A stretch of 64,000 bases of DNA from Blastococcus haudaquaticus (GCF_900230285.1 NZ_OCNK01000003.1:682001-746000), one strand, 5' to 3'; shown: positions 17,644-27,779, counted from the first letter of the stretch. The notes: generated by a model from the sequence alone, not told the origin. Numbers and translations are program-made.

Positions 17644-18927
17644 TCACGGCACCGGTCGGGAGGCGGCGACCGGGGCGACTCCGGGGCCCTCCGCTGCGCT
17701 CCCGGCAATCACTTTGAGGGGGTGGGGGACGATGCGGGGTGCGCGGGAGGAGGGCGCCGGCGAGGCCATGAACCGCGGACGGCGTGGCGTCGTCGTGACG
17801 ACGCGGAGCACCAGGTCCCGGATCCGCTCCAGGGACCCTGCGCTGAGGTCGTTGGCCATCGGCAGGGCGACGATGCGCTGGGACAGCGATTCGGTGACGC
17901 GAAGTTCACCGGCGCGCTGGACGGACGCGAACACCGGCAGCTGATGCATCGGCGGGTCGAAGTACGCGCGGACCTCGATCCGGGCGTCGTGTGCCTTCTG
18001 CAGCAGCAGGTCGCGGGAGGCGCCGCTGGGCAGAGCCACTGGAACGAACTGGAACGTGGAGCCGGCGGAGCCGCCCTGGAACGCGAGGCCAGCGGGCTCG
18101 AGCTCGCTGCGGAGCCATTCGGCAGCGGCGCGGCGGTGCGCCAGCACGTGGTCGAACCGGTCGAGCACGGCGAGGCCGACGGCCGCCGTCAGCTCGGGCA
18201 TCTTCCCGTTGATGCCCAGGTGCCCGGTCACCGAACGGGTGTTGTCGAACCCGAAGTTGACGAGCTCGGTCAGCGAGTCGAGGACCGCGGCGGAGCGGGA
18301 GGTGACTAGCCCTCCCTCTCCGACCGCGAAGGGCTTGGTGGCGTGGAAGCTGAAGATCTCCGCCTCACCCTGGTCGCCCAGGGTGCAGCCGTCCTCGTCG
18401 ACGGCTCCGAACCCCGCCGCGGAGTCGACGATGACGGGCACGCCGAGGTCGAGCGCGGCCGCGGCGAGCGAGGTCCGGCGCACCCGGCTGGGGGCGGTGC
18501 CGAAAGTGGAGCACTGCAGCACCCCGGCCAGGGAGCTGCGCAAACCCCGCAGCTGGGCGAGCGACGCCTCGGACGGCTGCCAGTCGTAGGGATCTACGTC
18601 GATGAACACCGGCTCGAACCCCGCCCACCTCACCGCATTGATGCTGGCGATGAAGGTGAACGACGGCACCGCAACCAGGCGACGCTGGCCCTGCGGGGTG
18701 CCGAGGACGGCGCGCAGCGCCACCATCAGACCGGACGTCGCGTTGTTCACTGCTACGCCAGGGTGCTCGAGGCCCAGGCGGTCGGCACAGGCACGTTCCA
18801 GCCGGGCGACGCACGGGCCACCGTTGGAGAACCAGCGCAACCGCTCGGCCTCGGCGAACCAGGGCTCGACCTCGCGCAGGCTGGGCAGCGTCGGCGCCTG
18901 GAAGCGGATCAGCTCGTGTGCAACCAC
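17644..18927 (-). CDS. DegT/DnrJ/EryC1/StrS-family sugar aminotransferase
   Basis: PLP-dependent transaminase of keto-sugar nucleotides. GTG 18927 has AGGAG about 8 bases upstream. Family features: substrate/PLP loop NNATSGLMVALRAVLG, Asp of VPVIVDSAAGFGA, and Schiff-base lysine K198 in FSFHATKPFAVGEGG. At 427 aa it is longer than most (about 370-400) because of a Pro/Arg-rich tail after about residue 375. It would make a 3- or 4-amino sugar, a natural substrate for the NeuD/PglD-like enzyme next to it. The exact sugar cannot be read from sequence. Confidence 0.88.
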   Translation of the reverse strand: MVAHELIRFQAPTLPSLREVEPWFAEAERLRWFSNGGPCVARLERACADRLGLEHPGVAVNNATSGLMVALRAVLGTPQGQRRLVAVPSFTFIASINAVRWAGFEPVFIDVDPYDWQPSEASLAQLRGLRSSLAGVLQCSTFGTAPSRVRRTSLAAAALDLGVPVIVDSAAGFGAVDEDGCTLGDQGEAEIFSFHATKPFAVGEGGLVTSRSAAVLDSLTELVNFGFDNTRSVTGHLGINGKMPELTAAVGLAVLDRFDHVLAHRRAAAEWLRSELEPAGLAFQGGSAGSTFQFVPVALPSGASRDLLLQKAHDARIEVRAYFDPPMHQLPVFASVQRAGELRVTESLSQRIVALPMANDLSAGSLERIRDLVLRVVTTTPRRPRFMASPAPSSRAPRIVPHPLKVIAGSAAEGPGVAPVAASRPVP

Positions 18928-19234
18928 CGGGTGCGCTCCTCACGTGACGGGGTCCGCCGGAAGGACGCCCGAGGCGTCTCATCGAGGGCCCCGACGGCGA
19001 TCCGGCTCGGGTGCTGGATGGCGCGGACCGACCACACCGGGGCCGTTCGGGGGAGGGCAGGCAGGTCCCGCCCGACTCCGGACAGAGGGCATGTTCACCC
19101 GCCCGGCGCGACCTGGCTCTTGCGACTCGCCGTTGCCACGCGGCTGCGCCGAGTTTCCGGAACCAGAGCCGCCCATCGACCCCAGACGCCCCAGCTGTCC
19201 CGAACCGTGGTTTCGACAGCCCGGGATGTTGCGG
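18928..19234. other. 307-base non-coding gap upstream of the aminotransferase
   Basis: Holds the upstream region of the DegT gene and the downstream region of fumC (both minus strand). An imperfect hairpin (CTGTCCCGAACC / GGTTTCGACAG, 19195-19219 approximately) lies 15-40 bases past the fumC stop and may terminate it. No convincing gene, RNA or clear promoter was seen in the rest. Confidence 0.5.
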
Positions 19235-20641
19235 TCAGGGGTGGGTCATCGAGAGGACGTCGAGGGCGGCGTCCAGCTGCTCCTCGGTGAGCTTTCCCTG
19301 CTCGACGTAGCCGCGCTCGACCACGACCTGCCGGATCGTCTTCTGCTCCTTGAGCGACTGCTTGGCCACGATCGCCGCCTCCTCGTAGCCGATGTACTTG
19401 TTCAGCGGCGTGACGATCGAGGGGGAGGACTCGGCCAGCTCGCGGCAGCGGTCGACGTTGGCGGTGATGCCGTCGACGGTGCGGTCGGCCAGGATCCGGC
19501 TGACGTTGGCCAGCAGCCGGATGGACTCCAGGACGTTGCGCGCCATCAGCGGCAGGGTGACGTTCAGCTCGAAGTTGCCCGTCGTCCCGGCGAAGGTGAC
19601 GGCGGCGTCGTTGCCGATGACCTGGGCGGCCACCTGGATGGTCGCCTCGGGGATGACCGGGTTCACCTTGCCGGGCATGATCGAGCTGCCCGGCTGCAGG
19701 TCGGGCAGGAAGATCTCGCCGAGGCCGGTGCGCGGGCCCGAGCCCATCCAGCGGAGGTCGTTGGCGATCTTCACCAGGCCGACGGCGATCGTCTTGAGCT
19801 GGCCGGAGGCCTCCACCAGGGCGTCACGCGAGCTCTGGGCCTCGAAGTGGTTGCGGGCCTCCGACAGCGGGAGCTCCATGTCGGCGGCGAGCCGCTCGAT
19901 GATCGCGGCGGCGAACCCGGGCGGGGTGTTGATCCCGGTGCCCACCGCCGTGCCGCCGAGCGGCAGCTCGCCGACGCGGGGGAGCGACGCCTGCAGCCGC
20001 TCGACGCCGTAGCGGATCGCCGCGGCGTAGCCGCCGAACTCCTGGCCGAGGGTGACCGGCGTGGCGTCCATCAGGTGGGTGCGGCCGCTCTTCACGACCT
20101 CGGCGAACTCCTCGGCCTTGCGCTCCAGCGAGGCTTCGAGGTGCTGCAGGGCGGGGATGAGCGTCACGACGATGGCGCGCGTGGCGGCGATGTGGATCGC
20201 CGACGGAAAGACGTCGTTGGACGACTGCGAGGCGTTGACGTGGTCGTTCGGGTGCACGGGTGCGCCCAGCGACTCGGTGGCGAGGGTGGCGATGACCTCG
20301 TTGGTGTTCATGTTGCTCGACGTCCCCGAGCCGGTCTGGAAGACGTCGATCGGGAAGTGCTCGTCCCACTCGCCCCGGGCGACGCTCGCGGCGGCCTCGG
20401 TGATCGCGCCGGCGATCGTCGTGTCGAGCACGCCCAGCTCGGCGTTCACCGCCGCGGCGGCGCCCTTGATGGCGGCCAGGGCGCCGATCAGCTCCCGCTC
20501 GATCGGCGTGCCCGAGATCGGGAAGTTCTCGACGGCGCGCTGCGTCTGCGCCCGCCACTTGGCCCACCCGGGTACGCGGACCTCTCCCATGGAGTCGTGC
20601 TCGATGCGGTAGTCCTGCTCGGCGCCGTCGTGCTGGGCCAC
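19235..20641 (-). CDS. fumC: Fumarate hydratase class II
   Basis: Converts fumarate to malate in the TCA cycle; iron-free homotetramer. The 468 aa match the family length. Motifs: [28 protein letters not shown], catalytic His in [20 protein letters not shown], and the fumarase/aspartase signature [11 protein letters not shown] with the mobile-loop Ser. The start GTG 20641 has GGGAG about 8 bases before it. An ATG lies 17 residues inside, but the ribosome site and conserved region support the longer form. Confidence 0.95.
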   Translation of the reverse strand: MAQHDGAEQDYRIEHDSMGEVRVPGWAKWRAQTQRAVENFPISGTPIERELIGALAAIKGAAAAVNAELGVLDTTIAGAITEAAASVARGEWDEHFPIDVFQTGSGTSSNMNTNEVIATLATESLGAPVHPNDHVNASQSSNDVFPSAIHIAATRAIVVTLIPALQHLEASLERKAEEFAEVVKSGRTHLMDATPVTLGQEFGGYAAAIRYGVERLQASLPRVGELPLGGTAVGTGINTPPGFAAAIIERLAADMELPLSEARNHFEAQSSRDALVEASGQLKTIAVGLVKIANDLRWMGSGPRTGLGEIFLPDLQPGSSIMPGKVNPVIPEATIQVAAQVIGNDAAVTFAGTTGNFELNVTLPLMARNVLESIRLLANVSRILADRTVDGITANVDRCRELAESSPSIVTPLNKYIGYEEAAIVAKQSLKEQKTIRQVVVERGYVEQGKLTEEQLDAALDVLSMTHP

Positions 20642-20802
20642 GGTGTGCTCCCGGGTGGTGTGGATGAGAACTGTGCTCCGGGAGGGACCCTAGACACCCC
20701 GGGCGGAGTCCACGGTCCCGGTCCGGGGGTTCCGGCGCCGATGAGCGGCGCGCGGAGGAGCGGCCGGGGCGGATGCGGTGGAGATCGGGGCCTCCGGCCC
20801 CC

Positions 20803-20808
20803 TAGCAT
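20803..20808 (+). promoter_or_regulatory. -10 box TAGCAT before the 300-aa membrane protein
   Basis: TAGCAT fits the actinobacterial TANNNT -10 element. It predicts a start near 20815 and a leader of about 33 bases carrying GAGGAG (20836-20841). Motif-based only. Confidence 0.4.
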
Positions 20809-20847
20809 CCGGTGCGCCGACCCCGTCCCCGCTGCGAGGAGATCCCC

Positions 20848-21750
20848 GTGTCCCAGCCCCCGTACCCGCCACAGGGTGGCAACGAGTCCGGGGGCGACCA
20901 GTCCGGGCAGCCGGGGTGGAACCCGCCGGAGGGGTCCGACGAGCCCACCCGGCAGATCGGCAAGCCCCCGGGCACCGAGGGGCAGCGCGACCAGACCCAG
21001 CAGTTCGGCCAGCCGGGCTACGGCCAGCAGGGCCAACCGCCCTACGGCCCGCCGGGCCAGCCGCCCTACGGCCAGCAGCCCCCCTACGGCCAGCCGGGTC
21101 AGCCGGGTCAGCCGGGTCAGCCGAACTATGGGCAGCAGCCCTACGGCCAGCAGCCCTACGGCCAGCCGCCGTACGGCCAGCCCGGTCAGCCCGGTCAACC
21201 GCCGTACGGCCAGCCCGGTCAGCAGCCCTACGGCCAGTACGGCCAGCCGGGGCAGCAGTGGGCCCCGCCCGGAGGCCCGGGCGGGCAGCCGAAGTCCAAC
21301 CGGAGCACGGTGATCGCCGTCGCGATCGCCGGGGTCGTGCTGCTGGTGGGCGCCGGCATCGCGCTGTGGCTGCTGCTCGGTGGCGACGACGGCGACGCCA
21401 CCGCGAGCACGAGCACCAGCGCCAGCACGAGCAGCGAAGCGGCCACGTCGAGCTCCGAGCGGAGCACCTCGTCGAGCTCCCGCTCGTCCTCGTCCTCCTC
21501 CTCGAGCGAGCCCAGCCCGGGTGGCGACATCCCGCCGGCCACGGTCCCGCCGGAGGGCCTGGGTGACGACCCGGTCCTGGATGCGCTGGCGCAGGACTGC
21601 TTCGCCGGCACCATGGAGTCCTGCGACGAGCTGTACCGGACCTCGGAGCGCGATTCGCTGTACGAGGTCTACGGCGGCACCTGTGCCGGACGTCAGCCGA
21701 TCTCCGACGCCGACTCGGTGTTCTGCACGGTCGCTTTCCCGTCGGACTGA
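20848..21750 (+). CDS. Single-pass membrane protein with Gln/Pro/Gly/Tyr repeats
   Basis: GTG 20848 with GAGGAG (20836-20841) upstream. The 300-aa product has a low-complexity cytoplasmic N-terminus (1-150) built from PYGQ and GQP units, one membrane helix (about 153-178, [25 protein letters not shown]), a Ser/Thr/Glu-rich outer linker (about 185-225) and a small C-terminal domain with four cysteines ([26 protein letters not shown]). The layout resembles actinobacterial cell-envelope proteins with DUF4190-like Gln/Pro-rich tails, but the C-terminal domain is not one I can name. It ends at a strong terminator. Confidence 0.75.
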   Translation: MSQPPYPPQGGNESGGDQSGQPGWNPPEGSDEPTRQIGKPPGTEGQRDQTQQFGQPGYGQQGQPPYGPPGQPPYGQQPPYGQPGQPGQPGQPNYGQQPYGQQPYGQPPYGQPGQPGQPPYGQPGQQPYGQYGQPGQQWAPPGGPGGQPKSNRSTVIAVAIAGVVLLVGAGIALWLLLGGDDGDATASTSTSASTSSEAATSSSERSTSSSSRSSSSSSSSEPSPGGDIPPATVPPEGLGDDPVLDALAQDCFAGTMESCDELYRTSERDSLYEVYGGTCAGRQPISDADSVFCTVAFPSD

Positions 21751-21772
21751 CGGCCCGCGACACGCACGTACC

Positions 21773-21805
21773 GACGGCCCGGCCCTCCCCAGGGGCCGGG
21801 CCGTC
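21773..21805 (+). terminator. Strong hairpin after the 300-aa membrane protein
   Basis: GACGGCCCGGCCC (21773-21785) and GGGCCGGGCCGTC (21793-21805) form a perfect 13-bp stem with a 7-base loop, 23 bases after the stop codon. Confidence 0.85.
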
Positions 21806-21844
21806 GCGCGTCCACGGAGCGGGCGCGTCGGGCGTCGGGTCCGC

Positions 21845-21850
21845 TAGCGT
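21845..21850 (+). promoter_or_regulatory. -10 box TAGCGT, probable leaderless start of the DUF1707 gene
   Basis: TAGCGT lies 8 bases before GTG 21859 and there is no Shine-Dalgarno, so the transcript probably starts at or next to the start codon. Confidence 0.45.
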
Positions 21851-21858
21851 CGGCTCCC

Positions 21859-22542
21859 GTGACCGATGACGACTCCGTGGCCGGCGTCCCGGCCGTCCGG
21901 GCCTCCGACGTCGACCGTGAGGCGGTCGTGGTCCGCCTGCAGACGGCGGTCGGTGAGGGTCGTCTGGACCTCGACGAGTTCGGGCAGCGGGCCGAGGCCG
22001 CCTACGCGGCGGTGACCAAGGCCGAGCTGGAGCGGCTGGTGGCCGATCTGCCCGCGAACGCGCCCCCGCCGGTGCAGATCGTGGGGCAGCGGTCGCCCGA
22101 GGAGATCTCGAGCGTCTTCGGCGACGTCTCCCTCACCGTCGCGTCGGACCCGCCGCGGCGGGTCGGGACCGTGTTCGGCGACATCCGGCTCGACCTGCGC
22201 ACCCTGCGCACCGGGGCCGAGCGCATCGACCTGTACCTCAGCACCGTGTTCGGCGACATCGACGTCATCATCGCCGAGGGCGTGGACGCCGAGCTGCACG
22301 GCCGCACGATCTTCGGCAACCGCAAGGTGCAGCTCGCCCCCGTGCAGCGCCTGACGGGAACCCCGCTGGTCGTCGTCCACGCGAGGGCGACCTTCGGCGA
22401 CCTGAAGCTGCGCAGCCTCGCCCCGGGTGACTCGCCCACCCGCTGGGGCCAGCTGATGGAGCGGCTGGCCCAGCGCAGGCAGCTCCCGCCCTCGCCGCCG
22501 ATGACGGGAGCACCGCCGCCGTTCCCCCCGCCGCCCTCCTGA
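21859..22542 (+). CDS. DUF1707 and LiaF/YvqF-type C-terminal domain protein
   Basis: The N-terminal 11-63 is a DUF1707 (SHOCT-like) domain: VRASDVDREAVVVRLQTAVGEGRLDLDEFGQRAEAAYAAVTKAELERLVADLP. Residues about 85-185 form a beta-solenoid-like part with the repeated GDI/FGD pattern (VFGDVSLTV, VFGDIRLDL, VFGDIDVII, IFGNRKVQL) of the cell-wall-active antibiotic response LiaF/YvqF family. It has a Pro-rich tail and no membrane segment in 227 aa. The family is linked to envelope stress sensing; the exact role is unknown. Confidence 0.85.
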   Translation: MTDDDSVAGVPAVRASDVDREAVVVRLQTAVGEGRLDLDEFGQRAEAAYAAVTKAELERLVADLPANAPPPVQIVGQRSPEEISSVFGDVSLTVASDPPRRVGTVFGDIRLDLRTLRTGAERIDLYLSTVFGDIDVIIAEGVDAELHGRTIFGNRKVQLAPVQRLTGTPLVVVHARATFGDLKLRSLAPGDSPTRWGQLMERLAQRRQLPPSPPMTGAPPPFPPPPS

Positions 22543-22557
22543 GGGGCGGTCCTGCTC

Positions 22558-23601
22558 CTAGTCCCGGTCGAAGGGGACGGCGGAGTAGGCGCGCAGCTTC
22601 TCCAGCGAGTGCAGGCTGTCGATCGAGCGGATCGTGCCCGACCTCGATCGCATGACCAGCGACTGGGTGGTGCAGCCGCCGGCGCTGTAGCGGACGCCGC
22701 GGAGCAGCTCGCCGTCGGTGATGCCGGTGGCGACGAAGAACACGTCGCCGCGCACCAGGTCGTCGATGTGCAGGACGCGGTCGAGGTCGTGCCCGGCGTC
22801 CAGCGCCTTCTGCCGCTCGTCGTCGTCCTTGGGCCACAGCTTGCCCTGCAGGGAGCCGCCCATGCACTTGAGCGCGCAGGCGGCGATGATCCCCTCGGGC
22901 GTCCCCCCGATGCCGAGCAGCAGGTCGACGCCGGTGCCCTCGCGGGCGGCGGCGATGGCGCCGGCGACGTCGCCGTCGGTGATGAACTTGATGCGTGCGC
23001 CGGCCTCGCGGACCTCGTGCACCAGCTGGTCGTGCCGCGGTCGGTCGAGGATGCAGACGGTGACGTCGCCGACCGAGCTCTTCTTCGCCTTCGCGATGCG
23101 CCGGATGTTCTCGGCGACCGGGTCGGTGATGTCGACGACGTCGGCCGCAGCCGGCCCGGTGGCCAGCTTCTCCATGTAGAAGACGGCGGACGGGTCGTAC
23201 ATGGCGCCGCGCTCGGCGACCGCCATGACGGCGATCGCGTTGGGCATGCCCTTGGCCATGAGGGTCGTGCCGTCGACCGGGTCGACCGCGACGTCGCACT
23301 CCGGCCCCTGGCCGTCGCCCACCTGCTCGCCGTTGTAGAGCATGGGCGCCTCGTCCTTCTCGCCCTCGCCGATGACGACGACGCCCTTCATGCTCACCGT
23401 GCCGATGAGTGCGCGCATCGCGTCGACGGCGGCGCCGTCGCCGCCGTTCTTGTCGCCGCGGCCCACCCAGCGCCCCGCGGCCATGGCACCGGCCTCGGTG
23501 ACCCGCACCAGCTCGAGGGCGAGGTTGCGGTCGGGAGCGGGCCGGTCGGTGCCGAACCCGGAACTCGCCGGGACGGGGCCTTCGGGAAGGGGCAGCGACA
23601 C
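22558..23601 (-). CDS. glpX: Class II fructose-1,6-bisphosphatase
   Basis: Gluconeogenic hydrolysis of fructose-1,6-bisphosphate, the main FBPase of actinobacteria. GTG 23601 is preferred to an upstream ATG because AGGAGG lies 4 bases before it. The 347-aa product has the GlpX metal and substrate motifs: [56 protein letters not shown] and [23 protein letters not shown]. Divergent from DUF4245 with 77 bases between. Confidence 0.95.
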   Translation of the reverse strand: MSLPLPEGPVPASSGFGTDRPAPDRNLALELVRVTEAGAMAAGRWVGRGDKNGGDGAAVDAMRALIGTVSMKGVVVIGEGEKDEAPMLYNGEQVGDGQGPECDVAVDPVDGTTLMAKGMPNAIAVMAVAERGAMYDPSAVFYMEKLATGPAAADVVDITDPVAENIRRIAKAKKSSVGDVTVCILDRPRHDQLVHEVREAGARIKFITDGDVAGAIAAAREGTGVDLLLGIGGTPEGIIAACALKCMGGSLQGKLWPKDDDERQKALDAGHDLDRVLHIDDLVRGDVFFVATGITDGELLRGVRYSAGGCTTQSLVMRSRSGTIRSIDSLHSLEKLRAYSAVPFDRD

Positions 23602-23678
23602 GGGACCTCCTGGAGAAGCTCCCCGGGGCGTGGCCATGGGCGGCGAGGCGGGGTGAGCGTTGCTGCGATCCTAGGTGC

Positions 23679-24293
23679 ATGACCGGAGTCGGCCCGTCGA
23701 GCGAGCACGCACCCACCCCCGCCGAGCAGACCCCTGCGGTGTCGCCGGCGATCGAGCGGGCCAACCGGATGAGCGCGGCGAACATGCTCCGGTCGCTGCT
23801 GCCCCTGGTCGTGATCTGCCTGCTCATCGTGGGCTGGCAGGCGTTCCGCTCCAGCGGCGACGTCGGGGTGCGGACGGTCGACCCGTCGTCGTCCGTGCAA
23901 CTGGCCGCCGCCCGGGCGGACTACCCGCTCCTGGTGCCGACCGGCCTCGACGACGAGGAGTACCGCCCGACGAGTGCCCGCACCGATGCGGGAGCCGCCG
24001 GTGAGGGCGATCCCGTGACGCTGGAGATCGGGTACCTGACGCCGTCGGAGGAGTTCGCCGGGTTCGTCGTCAGCGACGACCGGGGCGCCGACCCGGTGAC
24101 GGCGGTGCTCGGGGGCGCGACGGAGCAGGGGACTGTCGAGATCGGCGGGGAGCGGTGGACCCGGTCGACGACGGCGGACGACGAGACGGCGCTCTCTCTC
24201 GAGGCCGACGGCGTCACGGTGCTGGTGACCGGTTCCGCGCCCGACGAGGAGCTGGAGGCCGTCGCCGCGGCGGTGGAGCCCTACGCGCCCTGA
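23679..24293 (+). CDS. DUF4245 membrane protein
   Basis: Actinobacterial DUF4245 family, function unknown, typically encoded beside glpX. The 204-aa product has a cytoplasmic N-terminus, one membrane helix (about 36-54, MLRSLLPLVVICLLIVGWQAF) and an outer beta-rich domain with the conserved YPLLVPTGL and EEFAGFVVSDD segments. The start ATG 23679 has only a weak ribosome site. Confidence 0.85.
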   Translation: MTGVGPSSEHAPTPAEQTPAVSPAIERANRMSAANMLRSLLPLVVICLLIVGWQAFRSSGDVGVRTVDPSSSVQLAAARADYPLLVPTGLDDEEYRPTSARTDAGAAGEGDPVTLEIGYLTPSEEFAGFVVSDDRGADPVTAVLGGATEQGTVEIGGERWTRSTTADDETALSLEADGVTVLVTGSAPDEELEAVAAAVEPYAP

Positions 24294-24434
24294 GCCGCGC
24301 CAGTGTGACGATCCTGTGTCGAACATCACGACCTGGTATCTGCCGGGTGCGTCGCGTGCCGACCCGCGGTGGCTTTCGGGACGCTACCGCCCCACCAGTC
24401 CCGCGAGACCCTCGCGCATCTCCCAGGAGCCCGT

Positions 24435-24761
24435 ATGTCCCCTCGTGCCTTCTGCCCCGGCGGCGACCACCGGCCCCCCGCCACCGGCGGTTCGTGTGCT
24501 TGCGGGATGGTGACCCGGGTGCCGTCGCCGAAAGCTCCGGCGCGTCCCGGTCCGCTCGTGCGGCCCGAGGTGCGCGACGCGCTGGCGCGCTGCCTCTACG
24601 ACGGTCCGGGTGACCCGCTGGCCCCGGACCTCGCCGACCACCGTCCCGACGAGCTGCGGATGGCGGGCATCCTGCGCCGGCGTGCCGACCGGATGATCGC
24701 GGCGCTCGCGGCGGCCGGCCTGGTGGTCACCGACGACGGGCTGCTCCGCCAGGCCGCCTGA
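24435..24761 (+). CDS. Unrecognised 108-aa protein
   Basis: ATG 24435 is chosen because AGGAG (24425-24429) lies 5 bases upstream; ATG 24507 is the alternative. No family recognised. The first 25 residues are Gly/Pro/Cys-rich (CPGGDHRPPATGGSCACG). The remainder is a helical segment that looks like a small winged-helix tail (DELRMAGILRRRADRMIAALAAAGLVVTDDGLL). It faces xseB tail to tail. Confidence 0.5.
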   Translation: MSPRAFCPGGDHRPPATGGSCACGMVTRVPSPKAPARPGPLVRPEVRDALARCLYDGPGDPLAPDLADHRPDELRMAGILRRRADRMIAALAAAGLVVTDDGLLRQAA

Positions 24762-24779
24762 CCTCGGGGACGGCGCCGA

Positions 24780-24995
24780 TCAGGAACGGTCGGCGTCGTC
24801 CGCCGGGGCAGCCGCGGCCAGGCGCTCGCGGGCGCGGTCCAGCCAGTGCTGGCAGAGCTTCGCCAGCTCCTCGCCGCGCTCCCAGAGGGCCAGCGACTCC
24901 TCCAGCGTCAGGCCGCCGGCCTCGAGCCGCCGGACGACGTCGGCGAGCTCCTCCCGGGCCTGCTCGTAGGTGGTCGTCGGCTCGGTGTCGCTCAT
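24780..24995 (-). CDS. xseB: Exodeoxyribonuclease VII small subunit
   Basis: Short helical subunit of exonuclease VII, which degrades single-stranded DNA. The 71 aa carry the family core [39 protein letters not shown] 24995 overlaps the xseA stop (ATGA, 24992-24995), so the pair is translationally coupled. Confidence 0.93.
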   Translation of the reverse strand: MSDTEPTTTYEQAREELADVVRRLEAGGLTLEESLALWERGEELAKLCQHWLDRARERLAAAAPADDADRS

Positions 24996-26239
24996 GACTG
25001 CTTCTCTTCCTGATCGGCGCTGGGGTCGGCTTCGCGGTCGACGCGCACGGTGAGCCGGCCGCCGGACACCCGGATGCGCAGTCGTTCGTCGTCGGTCACG
25101 TCCGCGGGATCGCGGACCAGGGACCCGTCGGCCCTCTGCACGACGGCGTAGCCGCGCTCGAGGGTGGCAGCGGGGGAGAGGGCGGCGACGCGTGCGCGGG
25201 CGTGCTCGAGGTCGCGCTCGGCCCCCTCCACGCGGTGCACGAGGGTTCGGCGGGCGCGCGTCCGCAGCCCGTCGACGTCCTCCTCGCGACCGTGCAGCAA
25301 GCGGTCGGGCGAGGCCAGCACCGGGCGGGTGCGCACGGATTCCAGCCATCGGACCTGCTGGTCCAGGCGCCCGGTGACGACGGAGCGGGCGCGGCTCCGC
25401 AGCCCCTCCACGAGCCGCCGCTGCTCGCCGATCTCGGGTACCACGCGGTGTGCGGCGTCGGTCGGGGTGGCCGCGCGGACATCGGCCACGTGGTCGACCA
25501 GCGTGGTGTCCGTCTCGTGGCCGACGGCGGTGACGACCGGGGTGCGGGTCGCCGCGATCGCCCGCACCAGGCCCTCGTCGGAGAAGGGCAGCAGGTCCTC
25601 GACCGAGCCGCCGCCCCGGGCGATCACGATCACCTCGACGGTCGGGTCGGCGTCCAGCCGGCGCAGCCCGTCGATCACGTTCTGCGCGGCCTGCGGCCCC
25701 TGGACGGCGCAGTTGACCATCTCGAAGCGGATGGCGGGCCACCGCCGGCGGGCGGTCACCAGGACGTCGCGCTCGGCGGCGCTGTCCCGTCCGGTGATGA
25801 CGCCGACGACGCCCGGCGCGAAGGGCAGCGGGCGCTTGCGGGCGGCGTCGAACAGGCCCTCGGCGGCGAGCAGGCGGCGGATGCGCTCGATGCGGGCGAG
25901 CAGCTCGCCGAGGCCGACCGCGCGGATCTCGGTGGCGCGGAGGGAGAACGACCCGCGGGCGACGTAGTAGTCGGGCCGGGCGCGGACGATGACGCGCGAG
26001 CCCTCGGTGAGCTCGAGTCCGGGGCGTTCGGCGACGTCACGGTGGCAGGTGACGGGCACCGACAGGTCGGCGGCCGGATCCCGGAGGGTGAGGAAGACCG
26101 TCGCCGCGCCGCCGCGGCGGGACAACTGGGCGACCTGCCCCTCGACCCAGACCTCGCCGAGGCGGCCGATCCAGTCGGCGATCTTGCGGGCGACGGTGCG
26201 GACCGGCCACGGTGCCTCGGGGGAGGACGGCGCGGTCAT
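24992..26239 (-). CDS. xseA: Exodeoxyribonuclease VII large subunit
   Basis: Catalytic subunit of exonuclease VII. The 415 aa contain an N-terminal OB-fold (about 12-105, [25 protein letters not shown]), then the nuclease domain with [35 protein letters not shown] and [16 protein letters not shown], and a C-terminal helical region ending LERGYAVVQ. Upstream (26270-26305) is the terminator of the neighbouring gene, so xseA probably has its own promoter. Confidence 0.95.
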   Translation of the reverse strand: MTAPSSPEAPWPVRTVARKIADWIGRLGEVWVEGQVAQLSRRGGAATVFLTLRDPAADLSVPVTCHRDVAERPGLELTEGSRVIVRARPDYYVARGSFSLRATEIRAVGLGELLARIERIRRLLAAEGLFDAARKRPLPFAPGVVGVITGRDSAAERDVLVTARRRWPAIRFEMVNCAVQGPQAAQNVIDGLRRLDADPTVEVIVIARGGGSVEDLLPFSDEGLVRAIAATRTPVVTAVGHETDTTLVDHVADVRAATPTDAAHRVVPEIGEQRRLVEGLRSRARSVVTGRLDQQVRWLESVRTRPVLASPDRLLHGREEDVDGLRTRARRTLVHRVEGAERDLEHARARVAALSPAATLERGYAVVQRADGSLVRDPADVTDDERLRIRVSGGRLTVRVDREADPSADQEEKQS

Positions 26240-26269
26240 GGCTCCAGCTTGCCGGACGGCCCGGACATG

Positions 26270-26305
26270 CCGACGGCCCCCTCGATGGTGCGAGGGGGCC
26301 GTCGG
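26270..26305 (-). terminator. Perfect 15-bp hairpin after the acidic ispH-linked gene
   Basis: CCGACGGCCCCCTCG (26270-26284) and CGAGGGGGCCGTCGG (26291-26305) pair perfectly around a 6-base loop, 13 bases past the stop at 26319 on the minus strand. Confidence 0.85.
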
Positions 26306-26318
26306 GCAACGGTGCCGG

Positions 26319-27662
26319 CTATGCGCCGCGCGGGGCCAGCGGGCTGGACTCGACCGCCTGCCGCTCCAGCTTCTCCAGCCGGTTGCGCAGCAACCGGAGG
26401 TAGGGCTCGCGGGACCGGGTCGACTCCTCGTAGGACACCAGGTCCTGGACGGTGCTCAGCGCGTAGCCGCGGAGGCGGCCGCGCAACTGGGCGATGGAGA
26501 AGCCCTCGTAGCCCTCGATCGGTGCGCTGCCGACCGTGGGGGAACCGGCGGCCTCGCCGGCGCCCGGGGCCTCGTCCGTCGCGGTGCTCGCGTCGCCGTC
26601 CGTGTCCGCGCCGGTGGTGGCGGCGGCGACGGGGGAGCCGCTCTCGTCGGTGACGGTCGCCGTGCCGGTCTCCGTGTCGCCGGCGGCGGGAGCGTCGGTC
26701 GTGTCCGTGGCCCCGGTCCCGGGGGCGGGAGCGTCGTCGTCAGCAGCACCGCCCTTGCTCTTGGCGGCCTTGCGCGGCTTGGTCGCCTTGGCGGGCCTCT
26801 TGGACTTGCCGCCGGCGGCGGGCACCTCCGGCGTCTCGGCAGCGGCGTCCGTCGTGGCGACGGTGTCGTCGTCGGCGGCCGGCACGTCGGCCTCGGGCGC
26901 CTCCGGGGCGGCGACGCCCTCGTCGGTGACCGTGGCCTCGACGGTGGCGATCTCGCCCTCGGGGGTCAGCACGTCCACGGTGGTCGCGACGTCCGCGGTC
27001 TCCGCGGCGTCGACGGCAGTGGCGTCGACGGCGGCCGGGACGTCGTCGGACTCCAGCAGAGCGCTCTCCAGCGCGTCGGCGTCCTCCGTCGCGGGCGCGT
27101 CCTCGACGAGGGAGAGGGCAGGCGTGGCGGGTGCCGTCTCCTCGAGGGTGGGCGCCTGGTCCACCAGCTCGTCGATGGCGATCTCGTCGAGGATCTCCTC
27201 GATCTCCGGCGCCTCCTCGACCAGCTCCTCGATCGGCTGCTGCCCGGTCTCCACCTGCTCGGCCAGCTCGTCGACGACGGCCGTGATGGTGTCCGCGGGC
27301 GGGTCTGCCGGGAGGCCCTCGACCTCGGCGTCGGTCAGGGTCTCGTCGAGGGCGCCGACGTCGTCACCGGCGCGGTCGAAGGCCGACTCGCGGTAGCCGT
27401 TCGACGGTGCCGGGGTCTCGTCCTCGTCGTCGAACGTGGCCAGCCCGGGCTCGTTCTCCCCACGGATCCCGGTCAGCAGCTCATCGCCGCGGGCCACCAG
27501 ACCGGCGTACTGCTGCTGGACCTTCATCGCCTGCTGCATGGCGATGCCGATGACGCGCACCGGGAGACCCGGCAGGGTCTCCGGCAGCTTGCGTGCTTCG
27601 TCCAGGACGGTGGCGGCCAGACCGGCGGCAGCGCGGACAACCTCAGGGATCTCTCTAGCCAT
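26319..27662 (-). CDS. Acidic Ala/Glu/Asp-rich protein of the actinobacterial lipid-droplet-associated type
   Basis: The 447-aa product has three parts. A conserved amphipathic N-terminus (1-50, [24 protein letters not shown], then [20 protein letters not shown]) resembles proteins annotated as lipid-droplet-associated that sit beside ispH and xseAB in actinobacteria. A long, low-complexity acidic middle (about 60-360) has a short basic KPRKAAKSK patch. A conserved C-terminus (about 385-447) reads [33 protein letters not shown]. The assignment is by position and N-terminus; the function is unproven. AGGAGG lies too far from ATG 27662 (18 bases), and GTG 27668 or 27680 are possible starts. Confidence 0.7.
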   Translation of the reverse strand: MAREIPEVVRAAAGLAATVLDEARKLPETLPGLPVRVIGIAMQQAMKVQQQYAGLVARGDELLTGIRGENEPGLATFDDEDETPAPSNGYRESAFDRAGDDVGALDETLTDAEVEGLPADPPADTITAVVDELAEQVETGQQPIEELVEEAPEIEEILDEIAIDELVDQAPTLEETAPATPALSLVEDAPATEDADALESALLESDDVPAAVDATAVDAAETADVATTVDVLTPEGEIATVEATVTDEGVAAPEAPEADVPAADDDTVATTDAAAETPEVPAAGGKSKRPAKATKPRKAAKSKGGAADDDAPAPGTGATDTTDAPAAGDTETGTATVTDESGSPVAAATTGADTDGDASTATDEAPGAGEAAGSPTVGSAPIEGYEGFSIAQLRGRLRGYALSTVQDLVSYEESTRSREPYLRLLRNRLEKLERQAVESSPLAPRGA

Positions 27663-27779
27663 GGGCACAGCGTGCCCCACAACCTCCTGCGTGACACCCG
27701 GTGTGTCCAGATCCACCCGGGCAGGTGGCCGTGTCCGGTCCCACCCCGCAGAACGGGGGATTCCACGCGCGGACGCACC

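Noticed and set aside
20990-21260. Short regularly spaced DNA repeats, checked as a CRISPR array or other non-coding repeat
   Set aside because: The period follows PYGQ/GQP codons and lies inside a good coding frame with ribosome site; no constant repeat plus unique spacer pattern.
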